64,000 bases of DNA. It comes from Hypericibacter adhaerens (GTDB taxonomy: Bacteria; Pseudomonadota; Alphaproteobacteria; Dongiales; Dongiaceae). Shown here one piece after another: positions 17,289-25,654 of the stretch. The notes under the pieces are model-generated. The model was not told the DNA's origin. It saw nothing but the letters and a program-made list of their open reading frames with translations, and did not search any database. The stretch is taken from contig NZ_CP042582.1 in the NCBI RefSeq assembly GCF_008728835.1, positions 3,375,001 through 3,439,000 of the forward strand, read 5' to 3'. The stretch's first letter is position 1. Every line of letters begins with the position of its first letter. The position numbers were made by a program, and so were the translations under genes.

Positions 17289-18399
17289 GGGCGGCCCTCC
17301 GGCCCTCGACCGGGGCGCCATTCATGAGATCGCTCGCGAGCGCCCGCTCCGTCCGACCGTCGAACAGCACCAGCGCCTCGCTCCGGAAATCGATCCCCAC
17401 CGTGTCGCCCGCCTTCGCCTTGCCCGTGTTGGCGGCCCTCACCTTGACCCGGCCGACGGAGGTGTCCACCGTGACCAATTGGCGCGCTCCGAGATATTCG
17501 ACGCCGAAGACGCGGCCGCGGAACGAGGCCGCGTCCGCGAGCTCCATATGCTCCGGCCGCGCGCCCAGCACGCCGCGATCGTGGTTCAATGGTTCATGCA
17601 GCTTCGGCATCGTCACATGGGCGCCGTTGACGGCGATGGTCTGCGCGCCCGCGGCCACCGGCCCGGTCACGGGCAGGAAGTTCATCGCCGGGCTGCCGAT
17701 GAAGCCCGCCACGAACATGGTGGCCGGGCGGCGATAGACCTCGTTGGGCGGCCCCGCCTGCAGGATCACGCCCTTGTCCATCACCGCGATCTGGTCGGCC
17801 ATCGACATGGCCTCGATCTGGTCGTGGGTGACATAGACCGTGGTGGCGCCGATGCGCTCATGAAGCTGCCTGAGCTCCTCGCGCATCAGGTCGCGGAACT
17901 CGGCGTCGAGCGTGCCGAGCGGCTCGTCCATCAGGAAAGCCTTGGGCCGGCGGATGATGGCCCGGCCCAGCGCCACGCGCTGGCGGTCGCCGCCGGCAAG
18001 CCGCCCCACCGGCGAGTGCAGCAGATGCTCGATGCGCAGGAGCCTCGCCACCTCGGCCACCCGCGCCTTGACCTCGGCGCGCGGCGTGCCCTGGCTCTTC
18101 AGCGGAAAGGCCAGGTTCTGCCCGACATTCATATGCGGGTAGAGGGCGAAGAGCTGGAACACGAAGGCGATGTCGCGGTGCGAGGCGCGCAGGAAGGTCA
18201 CATCCTCGCCATCGAGCAGGATCCGGCCGGAGGTCGGGATCTCCAGGCCCGCGATCATGCGCAAGGTCGTGGTCTTGCCGCAGCCCGACGGCCCCAGCAG
18301 CACGAAGAAATCGCCGTTGCGGATCGTCAGGTTGGAATCCCGGACGGCGACGAAATCGCCGAAGCGCCGGTGCAGGTTCTCGATGCGGATCTCGGCCAT
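17281..18399 (-). CDS. glpS: ABC transporter ATP-binding protein, glycerol-type (first ATPase)
   Basis: The 372-residue ATPase has Walker A in LGPSGCGKTTT, Walker B in AFLMDEPLGTLDAE, VTHDQIEAM as switch and a C-terminal TOBE domain (VGIDFRSEALVLFD). The ABC signature is unusual: GRLAGGDRQRVALG, where LSGGQ is the rule, so Ser and Gln are replaced by Ala and Asp. The other ATPase of the operon keeps a normal signature, which suggests an asymmetric pair with one degenerate catalytic site. The start follows the DUF2160 gene by four bases. The symbol is assigned by family resemblance and order and is tentative. Confidence 0.87.
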   Translation of the reverse strand: MAEIRIENLHRRFGDFVAVRDSNLTIRNGDFFVLLGPSGCGKTTTLRMIAGLEIPTSGRILLDGEDVTFLRASHRDIAFVFQLFALYPHMNVGQNLAFPLKSQGTPRAEVKARVAEVARLLRIEHLLHSPVGRLAGGDRQRVALGRAIIRRPKAFLMDEPLGTLDAEFRDLMREELRQLHERIGATTVYVTHDQIEAMSMADQIAVMDKGVILQAGPPNEVYRRPATMFVAGFIGSPAMNFLPVTGPVAAGAQTIAVNGAHVTMPKLHEPLNHDRGVLGARPEHMELADAASFRGRVFGVEYLGARQLVTVDTSVGRVKVRAANTGKAKAGDTVGIDFRSEALVLFDGRTERALASDLMNGAPVEGRRAAHG

Positions 18400-18403
18400 C
18401 GCC

Positions 18404-18607
18404 CTACTCCGGGAAATGGCTGACGATCACGAACATGATCGTGCCCGCCAGGATGACGGTGAAGGAATAGGAGAAGAGCGTCAGGGCCAGCGGCTGCATC
18501 AGCATGATGACGCCGGCGCCGATCAGCGTGCAGGCGACGTTCTCGAGCCGGTCCCGCTTGAGCCAGCGCCGCCAGCCACCCGCCTTGGATGCGTCGGTCA
18601 GCGTCAT
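18404..18607 (-). CDS. DUF2160 small membrane protein of the glycerol ABC transporter
   Basis: The 67-residue protein has a basic N-terminus (WRRWLKRDR) and two transmembrane segments, roughly 24-42 and 44-62, ending in VSHFPE. Short DUF2160 proteins of this kind accompany glycerol-type ABC operons in alphaproteobacteria; their role is unknown, and an accessory subunit or stabiliser of the permeases is plausible. It is placed between the second permease (20-base gap upstream) and the first ATPase (4-base gap downstream). Operon position and family context make it a genuine gene despite its size. Confidence 0.82.
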   Translation of the reverse strand: MTLTDASKAGGWRRWLKRDRLENVACTLIGAGVIMLMQPLALTLFSYSFTVILAGTIMFVIVSHFPE

Positions 18608-18627
18608 TTGCGCACCGCGCCGCCCGC

Positions 18628-19584
18628 TCATTTGCGCACCGCGCCGAAGGTGATGCCGCGCAGCAGATGCTTGCGGAGCAGAATGGTGAAGACGACGATC
18701 GGCAGCAGGAACAGCGTGGTGCCCGCACCCACCGCCGGCCAGTCGAGGCCGCCCTCGCCGATGATGGTGGGGATGAAGGGCGGTGCCGTCTGCGCGGTGC
18801 CGCTGGTGAGCAACAGCGCGAAGGCATATTCGTTCCAGGAGAAGATCAGGCAGAAGATGGCCGTGGCGGCGATGCCGGTCACCGCCTGCGGCAGCACCGC
18901 CATGCGGAAGGCCTGGAAGCGGGTATAGCCGTCGATCATCGCCGCCTCCTCGTACTCGGGCGGGATCTCGTCGATGAAGCCCTTCAGCAGCCAGACCGCG
19001 AGACTGATGTTCACCGCCGTATAGAGGATGATCAGGCCCAGATGCGTGTCGCTGAGGCCGAGGGCGCGATACATCAGGTAGATCGGGATCGCGACCGCGA
19101 TCGGCGGCATCATGCGGGTCGAGAGGATGAAGAAGAGGAGATCGTCCTTGATCGGCACCTTGAAGCGCGAGAAGCCGTAGGCCGCGAGCGTGCCGAGGAA
19201 GACCGCGAGGAAGGTCGAGCCGAAGCCCACGATCAGCGAGTTGACATAGCGGCCGCCGAAGGGAGACGGGCCGGCGATCACCATGTTGCGCGTGCGGACC
19301 AGCGCGTCGTACCAGGTCTCCGCCGGCGGCAGGCTCGCCATGTATTCCGGCGTCTGGCGCGTGCGGGTGGTGAAGAGGTTCACATAGCCCTCGAGCGAGG
19401 GATCGAAGAACACCTTCGGCGGGTAGTGGATCGCGTCCTGCGGGGTCTTGAATCCGGTCATGAAGATCCAGACCAGCGGGATCGACGCCACCAGCGCATA
19501 GAGGATGACGAACGCCCCCGACAGCCACTTGGTGCGCGGGCTGGGCTCCAGGACCGTACGGGCGCTTTCGGCCGCGGCGCTCAT
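18628..19584 (-). CDS. glpQ: ABC transporter permease, carbohydrate type (MalG-like)
   Basis: The 318-residue protein has about six transmembrane segments and the EAA loop EEAAMIDGYTRFQAFRMAV around 215-233 that contacts the ATPase. WNEYAFALLLT and PFIPTIIGEGGLDW near the C-terminus resemble MalG-type permeases. A long periplasmic loop (about 60-110) is notable. The start codon overlaps the stop of the other permease (ATGA), which fixes it over any upstream frame. With its partner it forms the channel of the importer whose binding protein is encoded at 20790-22127. The symbol is tentative. Confidence 0.9.
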   Translation of the reverse strand: MSAAAESARTVLEPSPRTKWLSGAFVILYALVASIPLVWIFMTGFKTPQDAIHYPPKVFFDPSLEGYVNLFTTRTRQTPEYMASLPPAETWYDALVRTRNMVIAGPSPFGGRYVNSLIVGFGSTFLAVFLGTLAAYGFSRFKVPIKDDLLFFILSTRMMPPIAVAIPIYLMYRALGLSDTHLGLIILYTAVNISLAVWLLKGFIDEIPPEYEEAAMIDGYTRFQAFRMAVLPQAVTGIAATAIFCLIFSWNEYAFALLLTSGTAQTAPPFIPTIIGEGGLDWPAVGAGTTLFLLPIVVFTILLRKHLLRGITFGAVRK

Positions 19585-20561
19585 CGCTGCTTCACCTTGT
19601 TGAGGAACTTCACATAGATGTTCGCGGCGCCGAACACGGTCACGAACAGGATGATGGCGAAGGCCGAGCTGTAGCCGGTGCGCCAGTTCTCGAAGGCCTC
19701 GCGCTTGAGGTTGATCGAGGCGAGCTCGGTCGCCGAGCCGGGGCCGCCCGAGGTCAGGTCGACCACCATGTCGAACATCTTGAAGTTCTCGATGGCGCGG
19801 AACAGGACCGCCAGCATCAGGAAGGGCAGCACCATCGGCACGGTGATGTGCCAGAACTGGCGCCATTGCGAGGCGCGGTCGATCTCGGCGGCCTCGTAGA
19901 TATAGTCGGGAATGGAACGCAGGCCCGCGAGGCAGATCAGCATCACATAGGGCGTCCACATCCAGGTATCGACCAGGACGATGGCCCAGGGCGACAGGTT
20001 CACGTCGCCGATCATGGTGAAGCTGTCCGGCGCGATGCCGGCGAAGAACCCCACGATGTAGTTGAAGATGCCGGCCTGGGGCTGGAACAGGTAGGTCCAG
20101 AAATAACCCACCACGGCGGGCGACAGCATCATCGGCAGCAGGATCACGGTGGTCCAGGTGGCGTGGCCCTTGAAGCGCTTGTTGATCAGGAGCGCCAGGC
20201 CGAAGCCCAGGATCACCTGCAGCGCGATCGAGAACACGACGAAATGCGCGGTGACCTGGAGATAGCCCCAGATGTCCTCGCTGGACAGGATCTGCTCGTA
20301 GTTGCGCAGGCCGATCCACTTGACCGGCACGCCCGGCTTGTTGGCGCGATAGTTGGTGAAGCTGAGATAGATCGCCCAGATCAGCGGGAAGATGTTGATC
20401 GCCAGCAGCAGCAGGATCGTCGGCGAGATGAAAAGCCAGGCGATCGACCGGTCGCTCAGCCCCTTGAGCTTGGCACCGATGATCGGGCTGGTCCGGCTCC
20501 GCTGCGGCCGCTCGGTCTGGGCGACGCCGCCGGAGGGCGCGATGTTGGTAGCGTCGGTCAT
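19581..20561 (-). CDS. glpP: ABC transporter permease, carbohydrate type (MalF-like)
   Basis: The 326-residue permease has six predicted membrane segments, the first at about 42-64 (ISPTILLLLAINIFPLIWA). The EAA loop is EAAEIDRASQWRQFWHITVP around 222-241, and VLFRAIENFKMFDMVVDLTSGGPG follows as in MalF/UgpA permeases. It forms a heterodimer with the overlapping downstream permease. A short Gln/Arg-rich cytoplasmic N-terminus precedes the first segment. It is separated from the binding-protein gene by 228 bases that contain an extragenic palindrome pair, so processing or attenuation between the high-level binding protein and the permeases is possible. Confidence 0.9.
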   Translation of the reverse strand: MTDATNIAPSGGVAQTERPQRSRTSPIIGAKLKGLSDRSIAWLFISPTILLLLAINIFPLIWAIYLSFTNYRANKPGVPVKWIGLRNYEQILSSEDIWGYLQVTAHFVVFSIALQVILGFGLALLINKRFKGHATWTTVILLPMMLSPAVVGYFWTYLFQPQAGIFNYIVGFFAGIAPDSFTMIGDVNLSPWAIVLVDTWMWTPYVMLICLAGLRSIPDYIYEAAEIDRASQWRQFWHITVPMVLPFLMLAVLFRAIENFKMFDMVVDLTSGGPGSATELASINLKREAFENWRTGYSSAFAIILFVTVFGAANIYVKFLNKVKQR

Positions 20562-20583
20562 GGAAGAAGTGCGTCCCCTCTCT

Positions 20584-20720
20584 CATCCCCTCCCCCGTCC
20601 CGGGGGAGGGCCAGGGAGGGGGATGTCTCGGCAGTAGACAATGCGCATGAGCCGTGCGGCACCGGCTTCCTCGACCGAGCGGCCCCCTCCCTCACCCTCC
20701 CCCATTCCGGGGGAGGGGAT
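20584..20720. repeat. paired extragenic palindrome, family A
   Basis: Two G+C-rich hairpins face each other. The left one is CCTCCCCCGTCCCGGGGGAGG and the right one is CCTCCCCCATTCCGGGGGAGG, both with T/C-rich flanks, separated by about 60 bases containing ACCGAGCGGCCCCCTCC. Related pairs with the same ACCGAGC(R)GCCCCCTCC flank occur at 57271-57363 and 60432-60531. This copy lies inside the transporter operon. Confidence 0.75.
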
Positions 20721-20789
20721 AACAAGAGGGAGAGCGCCGCCAGGTTCGCGAACGGGCCCGATCGCTTCATGCGCATGCAGGCCGTTATG

Positions 20790-22127
20790 CTATTCGGTCA
20801 GCTTGCCGTCGTCGATGAAGACCTGTTTCCAGTCCTCGACCAGCTTGTCGAGCGCTTCCTGCGCCGTGCCCTTGTCGGCCACGACGAAGTCATGCACGCG
20901 CTTCTGCATCGACTGGAGGAGCTCGGCGTAGGTCGGCTCCTGCCAGAAGTCCTGGACATGGCTCATCGCCTTCAGGAAGTCGGCCGCGAACGGAGCCGAC
21001 TGCGCGAAGTCGGGCGCTTCCAGCACCGCCTTGTGGCAGGAATAGCCGCCCAGGCTCCACCACTTCTTCTGCACGTCGGGCTGGGCGAACCACTTGATGT
21101 ATTCGAGGGCCAGATCCTTCTTGTCGGAGTAGCTGACCACCGAGATGCCCTGGCCGCCGAGCGTCGAGGCCTCGACCTTCTCGCTCGGGTTGACGAAGAA
21201 GCCGGACTTGTCGCCGCCGACGTCCGGATCCTTGACGATGCCGGGGAAGAAGGCGAACCAGTTCATCTGCATCGCCACCTGGCCCGACTTGTAGGCGTCG
21301 AGATTGGCGGTCATGTAGGCGTCGGAATGGCCCGGCGGGACGCAGCACTTGTAGAGGGACTTGTAGAACTCGAGGGCCGCCACGGCGTCCTTGCTGTTGA
21401 CGAACCCGTCCATGTGATAGGGCTTGTTGGGATCCTGATACTGGAAGCCCCAGGCATAGAGCGCCGCGGTCACGCCCATGGTGATGCCCTCGGAGCCGCG
21501 CTCCGTATAGATCGCCATGCCGTAGACCTTCTTGCCGTCGATCTCGCGGCCCTGGAAGAATTCGCCGACCTGCTTCAGCTCGTCCCAGGTCTTGGGCGGA
21601 GCCAGGTCGCGGCCGTATTTCGCCTTGAATTCCTTCTGCAGCTCAGGCCGTGCGAACCAGTCCTTGCGATAGACCCAACCCAGCGCGTCGCCCATCGCCG
21701 GCAGCGCCCAGTAGTTCGGCGATCCCTTGGGCCAGGTCGAATAGGCATAGACCGTGGCCGGCAGGAAGTCGTCCATCTTGATGCCGTTCTTGTCGAAGAA
21801 GTCGTTGAGCTTGACGTAGTGGCCGTAGGTGGCCGAGCCGCCGATCCACTGGCTGTCGCCGATCAGCAGGTCGCAGAGCTTGCCCTTGGAATTGAGCTCG
21901 TTGAGGAAGCGGTCGGCGAAATGCTCCCACGGCACGAACTCGAACTTCATCTGGATGCCGGTCTTGGCGGTGAAATCCTTCGACAGCTCGACCAGCGCAT
22001 TGGCCGGATCCCAGGCCGCCCAGCAGAGCGTGATCTGCTTGTCCTCGGCTTGGGCATTGCCGGCGCCGATGCCCGCGATGCCGGCGGCGAGTGCCGCGGC
22101 CGCCAGGCATGTTTTCCAAAATCGCAT
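20790..22127 (-). CDS. glpV: periplasmic substrate-binding protein of the glycerol/DHA-type ABC transporter
   Basis: The 445-residue protein begins with a clear signal peptide (MRFWKTCLAAAAL..., cleaved after NAQA) and has the family 1 extracellular solute-binding fold: ITLCWAAWDPAN near the N-terminus, WVYRKDWFARPE, and a C-terminal region ending in VEDWKQVFIDDGKLTE. The start at 22127 has GGGAGGA seven bases upstream; earlier in-frame starts would bury the signal peptide. It is the first gene of the 12-gene operon. Relatives bind glycerol in Rhizobium-type GlpV systems, but no glycerol kinase or dehydrogenase is encoded in the window while a full dihydroxyacetone kinase is, so dihydroxyacetone or another C3 compound is equally likely here. 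Confidence 0.88.
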   Translation of the reverse strand: MRFWKTCLAAAALAAGIAGIGAGNAQAEDKQITLCWAAWDPANALVELSKDFTAKTGIQMKFEFVPWEHFADRFLNELNSKGKLCDLLIGDSQWIGGSATYGHYVKLNDFFDKNGIKMDDFLPATVYAYSTWPKGSPNYWALPAMGDALGWVYRKDWFARPELQKEFKAKYGRDLAPPKTWDELKQVGEFFQGREIDGKKVYGMAIYTERGSEGITMGVTAALYAWGFQYQDPNKPYHMDGFVNSKDAVAALEFYKSLYKCCVPPGHSDAYMTANLDAYKSGQVAMQMNWFAFFPGIVKDPDVGGDKSGFFVNPSEKVEASTLGGQGISVVSYSDKKDLALEYIKWFAQPDVQKKWWSLGGYSCHKAVLEAPDFAQSAPFAADFLKAMSHVQDFWQEPTYAELLQSMQKRVHDFVVADKGTAQEALDKLVEDWKQVFIDDGKLTE

Positions 22128-22281
22128 AAGCGATCCTCCCCAGTTTGTGTGAAGGCCCGGCTTCTTAAGAGTCCAGGCCCGACGCAGTTTCGCGATCCGC
22201 TCGATCTTTTTCTTCTTCGGGCCCCGTCGGTCCACGGACGGTCGCTCAAGAACCCGCTTCGCTCTTGTTGAGCTTAGTGAA

Positions 22282-22312
22282 CATATACTCAACTAAACTA
22301 AACATGGGTCAA
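22282..22312 (-). promoter_or_regulatory. promoter and putative operator of the ABC/PTS operon
   Basis: On the minus strand TTGACC (22307-22312) and TATATG (22282-22287) are separated by 19 bases that contain GTTTAGTTTAGTTG (22290-22303). The motif also occurs upstream of dhaK. A repeat lying between -35 and -10 is a classic repressor position. The leader to the ATG is about 150 bases. Confidence 0.55.
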
Positions 22313-22862
22313 GCCGGCAGTCTCGCGCTGCGAAGTTGCATTGCAGCATCGCCCTCCGGGGCCGATGGCGCAGGGGGCGGAGCAACGAGAGATCGCTGCG
22401 GCAGAGCGACAATTCCCGCTTGCGCGGGGTCGTTCCCGGGTTTGGCGCGCGCCGCATCGCCGGGCGCTGGATCGGGCACGGGGCAGGAGCGCTGCCCATT
22501 TTCGGTTGCAACCGGTCGCATGGTTCAAGGCCCCGCACAGGGCGGCATCGGCGGCTTATCCGCAAGCCCACGGGCGGGCCCCCCGAGTCGGCATCGGTTT
22601 CGTCTGCCGGCCCCGCCGCGGGCCCGCGGCATGACCAGAACGAAACGCTCGCCGGACCCGCCGCGAGGCTTCGGAAAGGCCCGGGAACCCGCAGCAATCG
22701 CTGGCGTTTTGCCACGGTTCGGCCACGGTCTCCGGGTTCCTTACGCGTGGCATCGCCCGAACCCAGGCACTAGACTCCGGACCTCGACCTGCCCGACATG
22801 GCATCGCTTGGAAAGACTCCGGGACCCGCCCGGACCGCCGCCGGAATTTCTTTGCTTCTCTG
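22313..22862. other. 550-base intergenic region between the ABC operon and mscS
   Basis: No gene is convincing here. Several reading frames are open on both strands, but they are rich in Arg, Pro and Gly and have no family features, as expected of chance frames at this base composition. I found no repeat, RNA or promoter with confidence beyond the operon promoter at its left edge. Confidence 0.5.
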
Positions 22863-25217
22863 TTGGAGACGATTTTGCTGAACCGCCCGCGAGGATCCCT
22901 GGTCGACCGACCCGCCCGCCCCTCCTTCCGGTCGCTGGGCCGGATCGCCTGCCTTGTTCTGGCCTTGGGCGCCTGGCCTTTCTCAGCCCTCCAGGCGGCG
23001 GATGCCGGCAGCAGCACCGTCAGCGGCGGCGGCTCGAGCGACACCCCCACCGCGACCACGACCTCGACGACCGAAACCAGCCCTGCGCCCGCGACCGCAC
23101 CCGACAGCGCGGTCTCGCGCGAGGACATCGATCACCTGATCCAGATCCTCCAGGACGACAAGGCGAGGGGCCAGCTGATCGAAGGGCTGCGCGCCGCCGT
23201 CGGCGAGGAACCGGCGGCAAAGACCGAAGCGCCCGAGCCCGAGCGGCCGGCGACCCGATTCCTGGTGTCGCTGGGCGACGCCGTCACCGATATCGGGCGC
23301 GCGGTCAGCCAGGCGGGCGACTTCGTCCGGGATTTCCCGCGCTTCTATCGGTGGGCGCAGCGCCGCCTTTCGGACCCCGACACCCGCGACCAGCTGCTGC
23401 TGGAGATCGGCCAGGTCGTGGTCATCCTGGCGGTGGGCGCGATCGTCGAGTTCGGCCTGCCGCTGCTCTATGCCGGCTGGCGCCGCCGGCTCGAGCGCGC
23501 CAGCCCCGCGACGATCCTGCGCCGGATCCCGCTGGCGGTGGGGAACACCCTGCTGCGGCTGGTGCCGATCATCGGCTTCTGGGTCGCGGCCATGGCCATG
23601 GTCGCGGCGTTCCGCCCGGACCCGCTGGCGGTGCTGATCGCGGTCGCCCTTATCAATGCGCATGTGGTGACCGCCTTCCTGAGCCTGATCCCCTACTTCG
23701 TGCTGGCGCCGACGGCGCCCGGCCTGCGCTTCGCCAAGCTGCCGAGTCCGGCGGCACGCAGCCTCTACCGCACGATCTCGACCATCATCGCGGTGGGAGC
23801 CTTCGGCTATTTCGCGGCGATCGCGATGGGTGCCGCCGGCCTGCCGCCGCATATCTACGAATTCCTTCTGGACGTGCTGGGCGTGGTGGTCGCCGGTCTC
23901 CTGGCGCTGCGCGTCTGGCAGGCGCGCCCGCGCAACAGCATCGCCGCGATCGAAGCCGCGGAGCCCGCCTCGCAAACCGCCGTCCAGCGCAGCCGCTACT
24001 GGGTCGAGGCCGTCTGGCACTGGCCCGTCCTGGCTTATATCGCCTTCGCGCTCCTGGTCTGGCTGATCCGCGGCGGCAACGGCGTCCTGTTCCTCGCCCG
24101 CGCGACGGCGAGCACCGCCTTCATCGTGGCGCTCATCGCCGTCGTCCTGCTGGGCGTCCGCCAGCTTCGCAGCCGGCTCGAGGTCCGCACCGGCCGGATC
24201 CACCAGCAGAACGCCTCCTTCGGCGGGCGCGTGAAGCTCTATGTGCGCCTGGTCATGTGGCTGATCCTGGCCGCGGTCGCGGTGATCGCCATCCTCGCCG
24301 TCGCCGAGACCTGGGGCGTCCCCATCCTGCGCTGGCTGGCGGCGATCGGCGGCGAGAGGATCATCGGCAGCCTGATCTCGATCGCGATCATCACCGCCGT
24401 CGGCCTCGTCCTGTGGGAGCTCATCAATTTCGGGATGGAGCGGCTCATCCGGCCCGACGACCATACGCTCGAAGGCCTCAGGAAGGCCGCCCGGCTGCGC
24501 ACGCTCCTGCCGCTCTTCCGCCAGGTCAGCTTCGGCGTGCTGGCGCTCTTCGTGGTGCTGATCAGCCTGTCGGAGATCGGGATCGATATCGGACCCCTGA
24601 TCGCCGGCGCCGGTGCCGTCGGCGTCGCCGTCGGCTTCGGCGCGCAGGCCATGGTCAAGGACATGCTGGGCGGCGTCTCGGCGCTGGTCCAGGACACGAT
24701 GGCGGTGGGCGACGTGATCAATGTCGCCGGCAAGGGCGGCGTCGTGGAATGGATGTCGCTCCGCTCGATCCGCCTGCGCGATTTCGACGGCACGGTCCAC
24801 ACCATCCCCTTCAGCGAGATCTCGATCGTCAGCAACTCGACCAAGGATTTCGCCTATGCCGTGTTCCGCGTGAACGTGGCTTACGACGCCGATATCGGCG
24901 AGGTGCAGAAGATCATCGCGGAGATCGTCAAGCGCATGCGCGAGGACCCCGCCTTCAAGGCCAAGATCTGGAGCGATGTCGAGATGCTGGGCGTGGACAG
25001 CTTCGGCGATCTCGCCGTCACCGTGCTGGCCCGCGTCAAGGTCGGGCCCGGCCAGCAATGGGATGTGACCCGCCGCTTCCAGCGGCTCCTCAAGGAGGAG
25101 TTCGACAAGGACAACATCGCCATGCGGTCGCCCGCGCGTAGCATCTCGCTGCCGCCGCCGGGGCAGCCCACATCCGAAAGCCCCTCGCCCGAGGGCGAGG
25201 CGCCTGCGCCGGCATGA
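22863..25217 (+). CDS. large MscS-family mechanosensitive channel
   Basis: The 784-residue protein has a signal peptide (about 1-45, ending ALQAAD), a Thr/Ser-rich stretch and then a long multi-helix membrane region (about 180-560). The MscS core lies near 560-690: GAGAVGVAVGFGAQAMVKDMLGG is the pore helix, followed by VGDVINVAGKGGVVEWMSLRSIRLRDFDG and the beta domain. The C-terminal tail is Pro/Ser/Glu-rich. Size and architecture resemble the large YbiO-type homologues rather than the 286-residue MscS. It should sit in the inner membrane and open on hypo-osmotic stress. Two small membrane-protein genes follow, one on each strand. Confidence 0.92.
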   Translation: METILLNRPRGSLVDRPARPSFRSLGRIACLVLALGAWPFSALQAADAGSSTVSGGGSSDTPTATTTSTTETSPAPATAPDSAVSREDIDHLIQILQDDKARGQLIEGLRAAVGEEPAAKTEAPEPERPATRFLVSLGDAVTDIGRAVSQAGDFVRDFPRFYRWAQRRLSDPDTRDQLLLEIGQVVVILAVGAIVEFGLPLLYAGWRRRLERASPATILRRIPLAVGNTLLRLVPIIGFWVAAMAMVAAFRPDPLAVLIAVALINAHVVTAFLSLIPYFVLAPTAPGLRFAKLPSPAARSLYRTISTIIAVGAFGYFAAIAMGAAGLPPHIYEFLLDVLGVVVAGLLALRVWQARPRNSIAAIEAAEPASQTAVQRSRYWVEAVWHWPVLAYIAFALLVWLIRGGNGVLFLARATASTAFIVALIAVVLLGVRQLRSRLEVRTGRIHQQNASFGGRVKLYVRLVMWLILAAVAVIAILAVAETWGVPILRWLAAIGGERIIGSLISIAIITAVGLVLWELINFGMERLIRPDDHTLEGLRKAARLRTLLPLFRQVSFGVLALFVVLISLSEIGIDIGPLIAGAGAVGVAVGFGAQAMVKDMLGGVSALVQDTMAVGDVINVAGKGGVVEWMSLRSIRLRDFDGTVHTIPFSEISIVSNSTKDFAYAVFRVNVAYDADIGEVQKIIAEIVKRMREDPAFKAKIWSDVEMLGVDSFGDLAVTVLARVKVGPGQQWDVTRRFQRLLKEEFDKDNIAMRSPARSISLPPPGQPTSESPSPEGEAPAPA

Positions 25218-25256
25218 GAGGAGCGGGAACCGGAAGGCCGGTCCGGCGCTTCTCCG

Positions 25257-25442
25257 CTACATGACGGTACCGCCGCTCAAGACCGGCAGCACCCGCGCCA
25301 CGATCCCGGCGAGACAGACCAGCACGATCAGGATCTTCAAGAGATTGCCGAGACGCCCGTCTCGGACGAAGCGATCGACCACCCAGAACAGGATGGCGCC
25401 GATGACGACGATGATCAGAATATTGATGACCAGCAAAATCAT
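25257..25442 (-). CDS. small two-helix membrane protein (Thivi_2564-like)
   Basis: The 61-residue product is almost entirely hydrophobic, with helices at about 2-24 and 34-56 joined by a short charged loop (DRFVRDGRLGN). The pattern resembles the small Thivi_2564-type membrane proteins found in many proteobacteria; this assignment is from memory of the pattern, not a search. A GAGGAGGGATTC ribosome site precedes the ATG. Function is unknown. It lies convergently behind the MscS-type channel gene. Confidence 0.65.
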   Translation of the reverse strand: MILLVINILIIVVIGAILFWVVDRFVRDGRLGNLLKILIVLVCLAGIVARVLPVLSGGTVM

Positions 25443-25654
25443 GAATCCCTCCTCGAGCGGCGCGCGTTCCCCTTCTCGCCAGCAGCCTCACCCGAAACCG
25501 CCGGGAACCGCGTCAGCCCGTTGAAACGTTGGCAAGACCGAGGGAGTTCCCGTGCCGTCAGGGCCGGATACGACGGGAGGCTCGCCCGCAGACCCAACTT
25601 GGCACCGCCAGTATCCGCTTCGTCATCCGCAATCGCCACTGGGGAGATTGTCTC

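Noticed and set aside
19585-20586. A fused frame joining the MalG-like permease to upstream sequence
   Set aside because: The upstream half is the wrong phase of the MalF-like permease; the true start overlaps that gene's stop as ATGA.
22128-22292. An N-terminal extension of the binding protein by 55 residues
   Set aside because: It would put a Lys/Arg-rich stretch before the signal peptide and cover the promoter; the ATG at 22127 has a strong ribosome site.
22265-25141. A 958-codon frame overlapping mscS in another phase
   Set aside because: It is Arg/Pro/Gly-rich shadow sequence; the overlapping frame has signal peptide, membrane helices and the MscS pore motif.
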